Source of the DNA: Verrucomicrobiaceae bacterium
Lineage (GTDB): Bacteria; Verrucomicrobiota; Verrucomicrobiia; Verrucomicrobiales; Verrucomicrobiaceae
Direction: 5' to 3'
Length of the DNA stretch: 64,000 bases
Assembly: GCA_027486585.1 (NCBI GenBank)
Contig: JAIXOU010000110.1
Span: 1 to 64,000 of the forward strand
The position numbers and the translations under genes are program-made. Shown in pieces: positions 34,912 through 44,475 of the stretch. The notes below the pieces were generated by a model. That model did no database searches and had not been told where the DNA came from. It saw only the letters and a program-made list of their open reading frames with translations. The stretch's first letter is position 1, and the number at the start of each line of letters is the position of its first letter.

Positions 34912-36429
34912 TTACCTTTCACGGATGACCGTGATGCGTTCCACACGATGGCCGGCATGGAGGTCGAGCGGGATTTTTTCAGGCTGCAAGCCATGGGTTC
35001 GGCGCAGTCCTTCCACCCGCCAGCGGACGCGTTTACTGGCTAAAATAGGCGCTTGTTCATAGGCAATGGCGGCGAGCAGATCCAGGAGGTCATCGGCAGT
35101 TTCCAAAACAATGTCTTGGCTGCTGGCTGAGTCACCTTGATTGGGCAGTAGCTTGGCCACCAGCCTGGCTGCGCGCTGAGGTGTTAGAGCTAGGCTTTGA
35201 CGTTCTTTCCAGGCGGCTAATACCTCGTCTTCTGTCTGCTTTTGAGTACTGCTGATGCCAAAGGTCAGGTCGGCTGGGGTCTTGGTGCGCCGTGGATTGT
35301 GCAGAGAATCAGAACCGAAAAAGAATCGTGTCTCAAGGCATAGGGGCGAGAAGTCAGGAGACTTGTTGCGCAGCCCTGAAAACCTTGTGTTGGCATGACT
35401 GATGTTGGTGGTGTCACAGTAAGCCTTCACCAGCTCTGGGCGTCGGCCACGAAGCTCCGTTTGATAGCGATAGCGCTGCTGGGAGAGACGATTAAAGGCA
35501 GCAATGCGTAAGTCGATCGCATCTGCACGGCGTTTTAGTCCAGCTAGGTCACGCTGTAAGCCTGTGAGCGCGAGTATTGCCCGGTCATAGGCGTCACGTT
35601 CGGTATAGCCATAATGCTCGCGCAGACCTTCGGCGAGTCGTTCACGCAGCAGGGGGTCGTCCTGATGTTCAGCGATGCGTGTGCGGACTGACTCGATCCG
35701 AGAAAGTAGGCCTCCGCGGCGAAGGGCGTCGTAGCAGACCATGTGCTGGCCTTGGCTAAACTCACTGTACATCAGATGAAGGGTGTCGGCTGGCGACTCG
35801 CTTTGACGCTGGCGTAGCTCAAAGCCTGAGATAAGTTTTTCGACCGCATGCAGCTGCTCAATAGCGTGCCCCAGGCGCTGAGCCAAGTCAGTCAGCGTAG
35901 ATCGCACTTCATCTGGTGTGCGCAGTTGAGGGTCGAGAACGTTTCGTTCTTCGAGTGTCTGGCAAAGGCCGCGAAGAGTGTCAGCGAAGGTTTTTAGTTC
36001 CGCCACCTGATCTTCTGCCAAGTCGCGTAACATGCGTATGAGTGGGCGCAGTCCGGGAGAAATGACGGCCCAGCGCTCATGCAGGCCGAGCGTCTGATCT
36101 TCCAGCCAACCGGCGGCAAGCAGGCGATTAAAAAACTGCCCTGCTCGCATCCGTGCGTCCCTGAGAGCGGCACCTTCATCATCGGCAAGTAAGGAAAGGG
36201 GATGCAGTGCCAAGACTTCGCGGATGAGCTCAATGGCTTCCTTTTGGGTTAGCCTGCCAGATTCACCGGCTTCTTCAATCAGGCGATCCGCGCAGTCCAC
36301 ATACACAGGAGCAGAGGGCCGGGCCAGTGGGCGGAAAAACTCCGCGCCGACGCTGCGACTGAGGCGGGAGGAAAGGGCTAACGAAGACATTTCTGCATAG
36401 AGCCGATAATGAGCCTCCTCGTCAAGCAA
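34912..36429 (-). CDS. jetA: JetA/MksF-like kleisin subunit of a Wadjet/Mks condensin
   Basis: A protein of up to 505 aa. The N-terminal part is a winged-helix-rich region with a QKEAIELIREVLALHP segment; the middle is helical coiled coil (EERNVLDPQLRTPDEVRS). The C-terminus (VRWRVEGLRRTHGL) is beta-rich. It is the first gene of a co-directional set with jetB- and jetC-like genes. Identity rests partly on that synteny: MksF/JetA is the kleisin of the complex. The listed start is TTG at 36429; ATG 36390 is possible. It is divergent from the HMA-MauE gene. Confidence 0.7.
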   Translation of the reverse strand: MLDEEAHYRLYAEMSSLALSSRLSRSVGAEFFRPLARPSAPVYVDCADRLIEEAGESGRLTQKEAIELIREVLALHPLSLLADDEGAALRDARMRAGQFFNRLLAAGWLEDQTLGLHERWAVISPGLRPLIRMLRDLAEDQVAELKTFADTLRGLCQTLEERNVLDPQLRTPDEVRSTLTDLAQRLGHAIEQLHAVEKLISGFELRQRQSESPADTLHLMYSEFSQGQHMVCYDALRRGGLLSRIESVRTRIAEHQDDPLLRERLAEGLREHYGYTERDAYDRAILALTGLQRDLAGLKRRADAIDLRIAAFNRLSQQRYRYQTELRGRRPELVKAYCDTTNISHANTRFSGLRNKSPDFSPLCLETRFFFGSDSLHNPRRTKTPADLTFGISSTQKQTEDEVLAAWKERQSLALTPQRAARLVAKLLPNQGDSASSQDIVLETADDLLDLLAAIAYEQAPILASKRVRWRVEGLRRTHGLQPEKIPLDLHAGHRVERITVIRER

Positions 36430-36488
36430 TCTGCATGAAATCCCAAGATGCGCGGTGCTATTTTTGCGTACTGGACCATGATACTGTT

Positions 36489-37193
36489 ATGAATCTGCCT
36501 CAAACATTCTCCATTACTGGCCTGAGTTGCCAATCCTGCGTAGCAAAGGTTAAGGCGCGGATCTTGGAAAGAGCAGGTGTTTTGGAGGCGGAGGTGACAC
36601 TGAGGCCACCAGTTGTTAAGGTGACAGCAGAAGAAGTCTTTTCAGTGGAGTCGATGAACGACTGGTTGGCTCCGCTGGTGAAGTATCAGGTCCAAGCTAT
36701 GAGCGCTTCGTCTCTGCCTGACAAGAGTGCACAGACTTATCGGCCGCTTTTGATCTTGCTGGCTTATTTACTGGTTTTGAGCGCCATCTTGGGCTGGCCG
36801 CATTGGCAGGGCATGATGCGTTTTTTCATGGGTGGCTTTTTCCTGGCCTTCTCGTTTTTTAAGATGTTGGACTTGCGCGGTTTTGCCTCAGCTTACCGGA
36901 GCTATGATTTGATTGCCAAAGCGCTGCCCTCTTATGGGTTTGTGTATCCATTTATCGAGCTTGTGCTCGGGCTGAGCTACATGGCGGATATATGGCCTCT
37001 TGAAACGAATGCTTTCACAGCCGTGGTTATGGCGATAAGTCTCGTCGGCGTTGTAAAGGTGGTTCTGTCACGACAGGCGATCCGCTGTGCCTGCCTGGGC
37101 ACGGTTTTTAATCTGCCCATGTCCACGGTGACGATCATTGAGGATGGATTGATGCTAGGAATGGCCGTTTTGGCGTTGATCTTGCCGCATTGA
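36489..37193 (+). CDS. HMA domain fused to a MauE-like membrane protein
   Basis: A 234-aa protein. Residues 1-70 form a heavy-metal-associated ferredoxin-like domain with GLSCQSCVAKV (a CxxC copper-binding type site). Residues about 80-230 form a four-helix membrane domain like MauE/DoxX, with CACLGT and an FSFFKMLDLRGF segment. MauE proteins support maturation of methylamine dehydrogenase, so this group is thought to handle disulfide or metal chemistry; a copper-linked role is inferred. The frame opens at 36435, but ATG 36489 precedes the HMA domain. Confidence 0.8.
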   Translation: MNLPQTFSITGLSCQSCVAKVKARILERAGVLEAEVTLRPPVVKVTAEEVFSVESMNDWLAPLVKYQVQAMSASSLPDKSAQTYRPLLILLAYLLVLSAILGWPHWQGMMRFFMGGFFLAFSFFKMLDLRGFASAYRSYDLIAKALPSYGFVYPFIELVLGLSYMADIWPLETNAFTAVVMAISLVGVVKVVLSRQAIRCACLGTVFNLPMSTVTIIEDGLMLGMAVLALILPH

Positions 37194-37247
37194 TCTTCAG
37201 GCGGTGTTTGCAAAGCGCGGATGACGCGGCAATGTCTCCGAGTCTCC

Positions 37248-39962
37248 ATGCTGCGATTTATTCGGAATGTCATCAAGCTCATCATGGCCAGCGGAATGCT
37301 GGCTGGGTTGATCTATGTCAGCACAGATACCTTTGGGAAGTCGTGGCGCACTTTTTTGATTCAAGAATTGGCGCAGCGTGGTTTGTATCTGGATTTCAGT
37401 CGGCTGATTTTGAATCCTCTGGGTGGGATCATTGCGCAGAATGTGCAAGTGTTTGCGGACGCGGATCGGAAGCAGGTTCTCGTGGCGATGGATCATTTGA
37501 ATCTGGACTTTGATATGGGGCAGTTGTTGGAGAAGAAGTTCGTTCTAGAGGCACTGGAATTGAGCCATACCAATGTGACGCTGCCGATCGATCCTGAATC
37601 CGATGCGCCAACGGTCATTGAGATCGAAGACCTCAGCGCTCGGGCCTATCTAAGCGATGGTCGATTAGAATTGCAGGAAGCTGAGGGCACACTTTCTGGA
37701 ATTGTCTTGAGCTTGAGTGGTGAGCTTTTATTGCCAGCCAATAGGACGGAAGCTGAACAACCCGCAGAACCTAAACAAACACCCATGCAACGAGTGGAGG
37801 GCTTGCGTGAGCATCAGGTCCGCATTCGCCGTGGATTGGATTGGTTGAAGCGCTTTCAGTTTGCTAAAGCTCCACGGATTAATCTGGAGCTTCATGGATC
37901 TCTGGACCGGTTGACCGAGATGACAGCGCATCTTTTTTTTGAGGCCAATGGACTCACTTATCAAGGCTATAGCTGTGAGGAGTTGCGCGCCGATTTGGAT
38001 TACAATGCAGGCTTTGTGGATTTATCCCGCTTTCATCTCAAAGATCGTCTGGGTGAGCTCAATGCCAGTGCTACCTGGATGATGGGGGCTGAAGATTTAC
38101 GCTTTCATCTGACCTCTAGTGCGGATCTGCCTGGTTTAGCGGAGGCCTTTTTAAACAGTGATAATTTGCGGGAGATTGTGTTTTATGAACCACCCAATTT
38201 GGCGCTAGAAGGTGTTTGGCATATTGGCGGGCCCTTTTCCAGCCACCGGCGTCCTGTGAAGGTCACTGGACAGTTGGAATGCGGACGTTTCAGCACTCGT
38301 GGAACGGTTTTTGACGGAGTGAAGGCCAGTATTGGCGTGGCACCAGAAGGCGTTTATATCCGTGATTTAGTGTTACGCCATGAAACGGGAACCTTGGCTG
38401 CTCAAACGATGGTGCATGAGGTGGACGGTTGTCGTTATCAGATCGTGGCACGCATGGATCCTAATGCCTTTGTGCCCTTTGCGAAGATGCAAAAGACACG
38501 GGAAATCATTCAACGTTTTCAATTTAGCCCAGAGTCTTCGATTCATTTTGAACTCAATGGGGTAGGACCTGAGCCGGACCCCCAGAAATGTCTCAATACT
38601 GGCCGAGGGGATTTAAGGCGCTTCAAGTATCGGGGGGTCGAGCTAGATGAATTTCAGGCAGATGTGGAGTTTCAGGGGCCGATTCAGCATTATCGGAATT
38701 TGAAGATCAAACGACCTGAAGGCGTGGGTGAAGCCGTGCATGTGCATGTAGATGACGAGCAGAAGTGGGTCATCTTGGATGGCGTCAAAACCAGCCTGGA
38801 TCCTGTGGCCATTGTGGGTGTCTTTGCGCCTAAAACTGCCGATATCATTTCGCGTTATCGTTTGCCAAATACGACCTCTGCGGAGGTGGATGGCACGGTT
38901 TATTATCGTGTGCCTGATAAGAATGATCTGCGGGTGAAGTTTCACCATGCGACAGGAACAGGTCGCTATGTTTTATTTGGTGACGACTATTTGATTAGCT
39001 CTCCCAAAGGGGATCTGACCTTCAAGGGGTCCAAGATGAATTTTGAGGTTAGCGGCCAAGTGCATGGTGGCCCAATGTTGGCCAAAGGCACGGTGGATTT
39101 GCGGCCGGAGAGTGGAGATTTTGATGTGATCTTGAAGGCGGCTAAGTTCCCTTATGAGGCTTTTGGTAAAAAGCTGCCCTTTGAGAATCTTTTAGCCGAT
39201 GTTCGGGATGCTGGTAAGGGCATTAAATTTGATATCACCTCGAATTTGCTGGGAGGCGGATTTGAGCTCAACGGCGTTGTCGGTGCAGGTGGTCGTTCTC
39301 AGGAGTTCTCAGGTAATATGAATGTGAAGAGCGTGAGTTTGCCGAGGTTTGCCCAAATTTACTCGAAAAACAATGATACAGAGGGGGACATGACGGGTCA
39401 CTTTAAGTTTACTGGAAGGCTCAATGATTGGCCTGCCTTAAAGGGCGGTGGAGCATTGACGATTTTAAATGGGAATCTTTATTCGGTCCCCATCGTGGGG
39501 GTTCTGGCACCGCTTCTGGGTACTGTTCTGCCCAAGCAGATCGCTGGTTACAATGTGGCTAAAGAAGCGGACTGTACTTTTAGAGTGGCTGACGGTTTTG
39601 TGATGACGGAGGATTTTGAGGCACTGACGAGCACGTTTAAAATTTTACTCAGCGGGAAGATCGACTTCATCCATGATGTCGTGGACCTAGTCGCACAGGT
39701 GCGTGTGCGCGGGTTGCCGGGTATCGTTTTTCTGCCATTCAGTGAGCTGTTGCAATATCATGGTGATGGCTCGTTTTCAGATCCTAAATGGACGGCAATG
39801 GTGTTGAAGGGCGGTTCTGGAGCTTCCAAACAGATCCGAGAGGCTCCGAGTGCAGAGGCAAAAGCAGAGGCTGAACGCATTGCTGAGGAGTCCGCGAAGA
39901 CGCTGCTTCCATTGCTGAAAAAGATGATTCCGCCGATGTTTAATCGTCCTGGAGGAAGGTGA
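37248..39962 (+). CDS. AsmA-like outer-membrane/envelope biogenesis protein
   Basis: A 904-aa protein with an N-terminal membrane anchor (about residues 12-28). A long beta-rich periplasmic body follows, with regularly recurring short strands (for example LNLDFDMGQLL, LDLSHTNVTLP-like and VDLRPESGDFDV segments). The C-terminal region matches AsmA-type endings (GHFKFTGRLNDWPALKGGG, LLSGKIDFIHDVVDLVAQV). Proteins of this superfamily are proposed to move phospholipids between membranes. It stands alone on the plus strand after the HMA-MauE gene, with a 54-bp gap. Confidence 0.75.
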   Translation: MLRFIRNVIKLIMASGMLAGLIYVSTDTFGKSWRTFLIQELAQRGLYLDFSRLILNPLGGIIAQNVQVFADADRKQVLVAMDHLNLDFDMGQLLEKKFVLEALELSHTNVTLPIDPESDAPTVIEIEDLSARAYLSDGRLELQEAEGTLSGIVLSLSGELLLPANRTEAEQPAEPKQTPMQRVEGLREHQVRIRRGLDWLKRFQFAKAPRINLELHGSLDRLTEMTAHLFFEANGLTYQGYSCEELRADLDYNAGFVDLSRFHLKDRLGELNASATWMMGAEDLRFHLTSSADLPGLAEAFLNSDNLREIVFYEPPNLALEGVWHIGGPFSSHRRPVKVTGQLECGRFSTRGTVFDGVKASIGVAPEGVYIRDLVLRHETGTLAAQTMVHEVDGCRYQIVARMDPNAFVPFAKMQKTREIIQRFQFSPESSIHFELNGVGPEPDPQKCLNTGRGDLRRFKYRGVELDEFQADVEFQGPIQHYRNLKIKRPEGVGEAVHVHVDDEQKWVILDGVKTSLDPVAIVGVFAPKTADIISRYRLPNTTSAEVDGTVYYRVPDKNDLRVKFHHATGTGRYVLFGDDYLISSPKGDLTFKGSKMNFEVSGQVHGGPMLAKGTVDLRPESGDFDVILKAAKFPYEAFGKKLPFENLLADVRDAGKGIKFDITSNLLGGGFELNGVVGAGGRSQEFSGNMNVKSVSLPRFAQIYSKNNDTEGDMTGHFKFTGRLNDWPALKGGGALTILNGNLYSVPIVGVLAPLLGTVLPKQIAGYNVAKEADCTFRVADGFVMTEDFEALTSTFKILLSGKIDFIHDVVDLVAQVRVRGLPGIVFLPFSELLQYHGDGSFSDPKWTAMVLKGGSGASKQIREAPSAEAKAEAERIAEESAKTLLPLLKKMIPPMFNRPGGR

Positions 39963-40039
39963 TTTTGGCAGCCGTTTAAAAAAGTCCGAATAAAACTCGG
40001 GGATAGGCTGTCCATAGGTCTGCACTCAATCGTGCAGCC

Positions 40040-41746
40040 ATGAAAAACAATTCTCCTTCCTCCTCGGTTCTCGAATCTTTGGAATCTCGCTTAGCTCCTG
40101 CTGGCATCGTCACTCTCAATCTCTCAGGCGGCGTTTTGTCGCTCACGGGTGACGCTTTGAATAATGACCTTCAGATCACCGAATCAGGGGGTGACTGGAC
40201 GATTGCTTCTCAATCGGGCGGAAGCACTCAATTCAGCATGAATGGCGGACCTCTCCTTCCTAGCATCACTTTTGCAGCCCCCGCCTCTCTAAGTGCTAAC
40301 TTGGGTGCAGGTAATGACGATGTCCTGATCTCTCAGGCCATCTTACCTGGGACCGTTAGCATCGACGGTGGTGAAGGCAACGATGCGGTGGACCTTACGG
40401 GTACGAGCATAAACGGTATGGCCTCAGTGCGTCTTGGTAATGGCAGCGATTACTTCACCGCTGGCGGTAATCTGTTCTTTGGTAAAGGCCTATCAGTCGA
40501 TCTAGGTGCGGGTCAAAACACCTTTGATTTGAATGCCCGTTCCTTGATCTCCAATGGCAGTATTAGCGCCATTGCTGGCGGCTCAGCGATTGATAAACAA
40601 ACTTTCATCCTAGCAGCTGAAGTCGCTGATGTGAAGGGTAGCGTCACGCTACGGACGAGCACGACGAGCGCGACCGAATTTGAAATCGGCGCAGCAGGCG
40701 ACGATAGCCTGCGTGTTAGTGGTGGACTGGCTCTCATCTCCGGTTCAGGTGACGATAAAGTGACACTTGCTGGTAACGTCGAAACACTGGGAACGCTCAG
40801 CATGAATCTTGGCCATGGCAGCAATGCTGTGCTGAGCGCTAACGCTGCGTTGATTAAAGCCAATGCTATCAGTTATGTGGGTGGTAGTCAGCTGGACAGC
40901 GTGAGCTTTGCCAACCAGGTGCTGCAAGTCGCTGGTAATCTTAGCTTTAATGGAGGAGCTGGCACTAATTTGCTGGATCTCAATCCAGCCTCAGCCATCC
41001 GTGTGGGGGGATCGGTTAGCTATGTCGGCACCAGTGGCAATGACACCCTGCTCGTAGATACAGCCAGCGCCAACATTGGAGGTTCTATCAATATGAGCGC
41101 TAGCAGTGGGAATAACAGCCTTGGTTTAAATGCAGTCAATGCGACCGTGGGTTCAGTGGCCTTTTCAGCAGCTTCGGGTAACGACATCGTGGATGTCGGT
41201 CAGCATCAGGGTGACTCCAGCCTTGTGTCAGTGCGTGGTAACGTCACCGTGAATGCAGGCACTGGCAGTGCAGATGTCATGGTTCGGGATGCGGACATCT
41301 ATGGCAATCTGACCGTGAATACAGCTGTGCAGTTTGGTGGTATCGACACCGTGCGACTGATCGATAGCGACTTCCGTGGCAATGTCGGTATCAACCTCAC
41401 TGGTGCTGCTGATAGTGATGTGGTTGTTCGTGACGGCATTTTTAATCGTGCCGTTACGATTAACACAGGGGCTGGTGACGACTACGTTGCCTTTGACATC
41501 GACACCCAAGTTTCCTCCATCTACAGCGCTTTTGATGGCTACGTGCGGATCAATCTGGGAGCCGGTAATGACATCTTTGCCGCTGGATCTACGCCAACCG
41601 TAGCCACCGTTGGAAATGACTTCAATAGCTATGTGGATGTGAATGGCGGCACGGGCTATGACCGCGCTTACTTCATGCATGCGGGTTACAACAACGGGTT
41701 CAATGGACCACTCCCTTGGACCTACAGTGTCGAAGAGGCTTACTAA
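40040..41746 (+). CDS. Surface/secreted protein with LEPR-like N-terminus and RTX-like glycine-rich repeats
   Basis: A 568-aa protein. The N-terminus MKNNSPSSSVLESLESRLAP resembles the LEPR-type motif of large planctomycete/verrucomicrobial surface proteins; this is a resemblance only. The body has many GGxGxDxUx-like nonapeptides (GGEGNDAVD, GSGDDKVTL, GAGNDIFAA, GAGDDYVAF), which suggest a beta-roll that binds calcium. It lacks charged tails and has very few aromatics except near the C-terminus. A role in adhesion or envelope structure is likely. No type I secretion genes are adjacent. Confidence 0.7.
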   Translation: MKNNSPSSSVLESLESRLAPAGIVTLNLSGGVLSLTGDALNNDLQITESGGDWTIASQSGGSTQFSMNGGPLLPSITFAAPASLSANLGAGNDDVLISQAILPGTVSIDGGEGNDAVDLTGTSINGMASVRLGNGSDYFTAGGNLFFGKGLSVDLGAGQNTFDLNARSLISNGSISAIAGGSAIDKQTFILAAEVADVKGSVTLRTSTTSATEFEIGAAGDDSLRVSGGLALISGSGDDKVTLAGNVETLGTLSMNLGHGSNAVLSANAALIKANAISYVGGSQLDSVSFANQVLQVAGNLSFNGGAGTNLLDLNPASAIRVGGSVSYVGTSGNDTLLVDTASANIGGSINMSASSGNNSLGLNAVNATVGSVAFSAASGNDIVDVGQHQGDSSLVSVRGNVTVNAGTGSADVMVRDADIYGNLTVNTAVQFGGIDTVRLIDSDFRGNVGINLTGAADSDVVVRDGIFNRAVTINTGAGDDYVAFDIDTQVSSIYSAFDGYVRINLGAGNDIFAAGSTPTVATVGNDFNSYVDVNGGTGYDRAYFMHAGYNNGFNGPLPWTYSVEEAY

Positions 41747-41797
41747 GCTCTTTTGAAAACTGGCGCGGAGGCGGATCTCGTGCTCCCATAGCGTGAG

Positions 41798-42181
41798 ATG
41801 CCGCCTTCCTTCGTACTTTCTCCAGAACCAATTCCAGATCTCACGCCTGCTTTTTCAGTAGGGCAGGGGGCCGAGGTCAGGTTTCTCGGAATGGTTCGAG
41901 GAATCGAAGACGATCGCTCTATTTCAGGCATCGATTACAGCGCTTACCAGCCGATGGCGGAAAAAATGCTGGCCGAGTTGATTGGCACCGGGCGTTCGGC
42001 GCATGGCCCCCACGAGGTCTTTATTCAGCATCGGCTGGGTTTTGTAGCCGCCGAGGAGCCGTCCATCCTTATTCGCGTTCGCACCAAGCACAGCGCGGCC
42101 GCTTTTGACCTCTGTCGTTGGTATTTGCAGGAGGTGAAGACCAAGGTTCCGATCTGGAAGCGGCCTGTTTTTGTTTCCTAG
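41798..42181 (+). CDS. moaE: Molybdopterin synthase catalytic subunit
   Basis: A 127-aa MoaE that transfers sulfur from thiocarboxylated MoaD to precursor Z. Family blocks are EVRFLGMVRG, the HRLGFVAAEEPSILI segment, and the catalytic-lysine region EVKTKVPIWKRPVF. The usual partner genes (moaD, moaC, moaA) are not in the window. It lies 51 bp after the RTX-like gene and 97 bp before the ABC-F gene. Length is near the shorter end of the family. Confidence 0.85.
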   Translation: MPPSFVLSPEPIPDLTPAFSVGQGAEVRFLGMVRGIEDDRSISGIDYSAYQPMAEKMLAELIGTGRSAHGPHEVFIQHRLGFVAAEEPSILIRVRTKHSAAAFDLCRWYLQEVKTKVPIWKRPVFVS

Positions 42182-42278
42182 ATCGCTCAGCGGAATGGCC
42201 TGATTTTCAGGCGGAATTGACTGACCCAACAAAAAGCGGCTGCAAAGTTGCCCAGTTCATGCTACAGCCGTCGCCCCC

Positions 42279-43889
42279 ATGCTGAATCTTCGCGCTGTTA
42301 CCAAGACCTTCAATGCCCGCACGCTCTTTACCGGAGCTACCATGACCGTAAATTACGCGGAACGTGTCGCCCTAGTCGGGCCAAATGGGGCTGGTAAATC
42401 CACGCTTTTCTCCCTGATTCTCAAACAAGATGAACCCGATGCCGGCGAAGTCGTGCGGGATGAGTGGACCACTCTGGGCTACCTTCCTCAGGAAAGTGAA
42501 CCTGTCGGAGAAGAAACCATCCTTGATGTAGCTACCGGTAAAGCTGGCGAGATTGAGCGCCTGGAAGTCGTCTTGCGCGACTACGAGGCCAAGGGTGATG
42601 TGGCCTCTCCCGAATACAATGAGGCTCATGCTAAGCATGATGCTCTCAATGACCCCCAGGCGGAGGCTAAGGCCAAGAAAATCTTGAAGGGCTTCGGCTT
42701 CAAAGAGAGCGATTTTAACAAACCGGCGCGTGAGTATTCGGGCGGCTGGGTCATGCGCGCGCACTTGGCTCAGTTGCTTGTAGTCGAGCCTGATCTGCTC
42801 CTTCTGGATGAGCCGACCAATCACCTCGATCTGCTTTCCCTCATGTGGTTTAAAAACTACCTGAAAAACTATCCGGGTGCCATCCTACTCATATCCCATG
42901 ACCGTGATTTCATGGATGAACTCATCGAGACCGTCTATGAGATCGAAGAAAGCAAGCTCGTACAATATCAAGGCAATTACACCAGCTACCTGAAGCAAAA
43001 AGAAGAGAACTACGACCGCGCCTATCAATCCTGGAAGAATCAGCAAAAAGAGATCGAGCACATTCAGGAGTTCATCGACCGCTTCCGTTCCGTCGCATCC
43101 AAATCTGCCCAAGCTCAGAGCCGCGAGCGCCAGTTGGAAAAGATGGACAAGTTGGATAAGCCCCGCCCGCTGCGCAAAGCCTTCCGCTTTAACTTCCCCC
43201 AGCCACAGCGCAGTGGTCAGCGCGTCATCGCACTCACGGATATCTATCAGGCCTATGGTGAAAAGAAGATCTATCAGGGCCTGGATCTGGAGATCGAAAA
43301 AGGCGAGCGTACCGTCCTAGTCGGCCCGAATGGTGCCGGTAAATCCACCTTGATCAAGATCATGGCCGGTGTCGTGCCATTTCAGAAAGGCGATCGCAAA
43401 TTTGGCACCAATGTGAAGATGGGCTACTTCTCCCAGCATCGCAGTGACACTCTTGATCCTGAATGCACGATTTTGGAAGAATTGAAGCGCTGCGCCCCCG
43501 AGCTTCGAGAGGACGATGCGCGCAGCATCCTCGGCAGCTTCCTTTTCAAACGTGAAGACGTGCATAAGCGCTGCAAAATCCTCAGTGGAGGCGAAAAGAG
43601 CCGACTCAATCTGGTGAAGTTCCTCGTCGATCCACCCAACCTATTGCTCATGGATGAGCCGACGACGCATCTTGATATTTGGGCCATCGAAGGTCTCATC
43701 CTTGCGCTGCAAAAGTTTGAAGGAACGCTCGTCTTCATTTCCCATGACGTGCATTTCATCCGTAGCATCGCCACCAAGGTCTTACACATCAGCAGTGGCG
43801 TCGTCACCCCTTACAGCGGTGGCTACGATTACTATCTGGAAAAGACCGGTGCCGAGGAGAATGCACGCGCTGCGGTGATCGCAGAATAG
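42279..43889 (+). CDS. ABC-F family ATPase (ribosome-associated, EttA/Uup type)
   Basis: A 536-aa soluble protein with two ABC modules and no membrane domain. Module 1 has Walker A GPNGAGKST and Walker B LLLLDEPTNHLD. Module 2 has GPNGAGKST, signature LSGGEKSRLNL and LLMDEPTTHLD. The two are joined by a charged linker (YLKQKEENYDRAYQSWKNQQ). ABC-F proteins act at the ribosomal E/P sites. The exact subfamily cannot be fixed without alignment. It is a single gene with its own start just after the moaE unit. Confidence 0.92.
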   Translation: MLNLRAVTKTFNARTLFTGATMTVNYAERVALVGPNGAGKSTLFSLILKQDEPDAGEVVRDEWTTLGYLPQESEPVGEETILDVATGKAGEIERLEVVLRDYEAKGDVASPEYNEAHAKHDALNDPQAEAKAKKILKGFGFKESDFNKPAREYSGGWVMRAHLAQLLVVEPDLLLLDEPTNHLDLLSLMWFKNYLKNYPGAILLISHDRDFMDELIETVYEIEESKLVQYQGNYTSYLKQKEENYDRAYQSWKNQQKEIEHIQEFIDRFRSVASKSAQAQSRERQLEKMDKLDKPRPLRKAFRFNFPQPQRSGQRVIALTDIYQAYGEKKIYQGLDLEIEKGERTVLVGPNGAGKSTLIKIMAGVVPFQKGDRKFGTNVKMGYFSQHRSDTLDPECTILEELKRCAPELREDDARSILGSFLFKREDVHKRCKILSGGEKSRLNLVKFLVDPPNLLLMDEPTTHLDIWAIEGLILALQKFEGTLVFISHDVHFIRSIATKVLHISSGVVTPYSGGYDYYLEKTGAEENARAAVIAE

Positions 43890-43950
43890 TCGCTATTTCA
43901 GGCTGCATCTCAGGCTTGCATCGTGAGGTGTTTTGTCTGTGAATGCAGCT

Positions 43951-44466
43951 ATGCCTGCTCTAAAGGAGATCGAGATTCCTATCGCCACCATCCGTGGTCA
44001 GAGAGTTCTTTTGGACTCAGATCTGGCGGCGTTATATGGCGTCAGCACAGGACGCTTCAATGAGGCCGTGTCTAGAAACATGAAACGTTTCCCAGAGGAT
44101 TTTGCCTTTTCTCTTTCACCAGATGAGGTTCTCTTATTGATATCGCAAAATGCGATATCAAAACCAGCGCGAGGTGGACGCACAAAGCCACCCCGAGTTT
44201 TCACTGAGCACGGTGCCCTCATGGCAGCCTCCATTTTAAATAGTGAAAGAGCCATCTCCATGAGTGTGTACATTATTCGTGCCTTTGTGGAGATTCGGGA
44301 AAAGTTGGCCGCTAACTCGACCATCTTGAAGCGACTCGCTGAGATTGATCACACGCTCCTCATCCATGATGCCTCACTCCGAGATATTTACCAAAAATTG
44401 AAACCCCTGATTGATCCACCCGCAGCTCCAGCAGCACCGAAGCGTCAGATCGGTTTCCGAGCCTAA
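43951..44466 (+). CDS. ORF6N domain protein (phage-antirepressor-like)
   Basis: A 171-aa protein with the ORF6N motif: IRGQRVLLDSDLAALYGV, then FNEAVSRNMKRFPEDFAFSLS and VFTEHGALMAASILNSERA. The domain is found in phage antirepressors and in chromosomal proteins of Bacteroidota and Verrucomicrobia. The C-terminal tail is Pro/Ala-rich. No phage structural genes are nearby, so it is probably a stable chromosomal member or a remnant of mobile DNA. The frame opens at TTG 43933; ATG 43951 is preferred. Confidence 0.85.
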   Translation: MPALKEIEIPIATIRGQRVLLDSDLAALYGVSTGRFNEAVSRNMKRFPEDFAFSLSPDEVLLLISQNAISKPARGGRTKPPRVFTEHGALMAASILNSERAISMSVYIIRAFVEIREKLAANSTILKRLAEIDHTLLIHDASLRDIYQKLKPLIDPPAAPAAPKRQIGFRA

Positions 44467-44475
44467 TTCCCTGTC

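Noticed and set aside
43951-44466. Evidence of a prophage around the ORF6N gene
   Set aside because: No integrase, structural, lysis or attachment sequences are nearby; neighbours are ordinary chromosomal genes.
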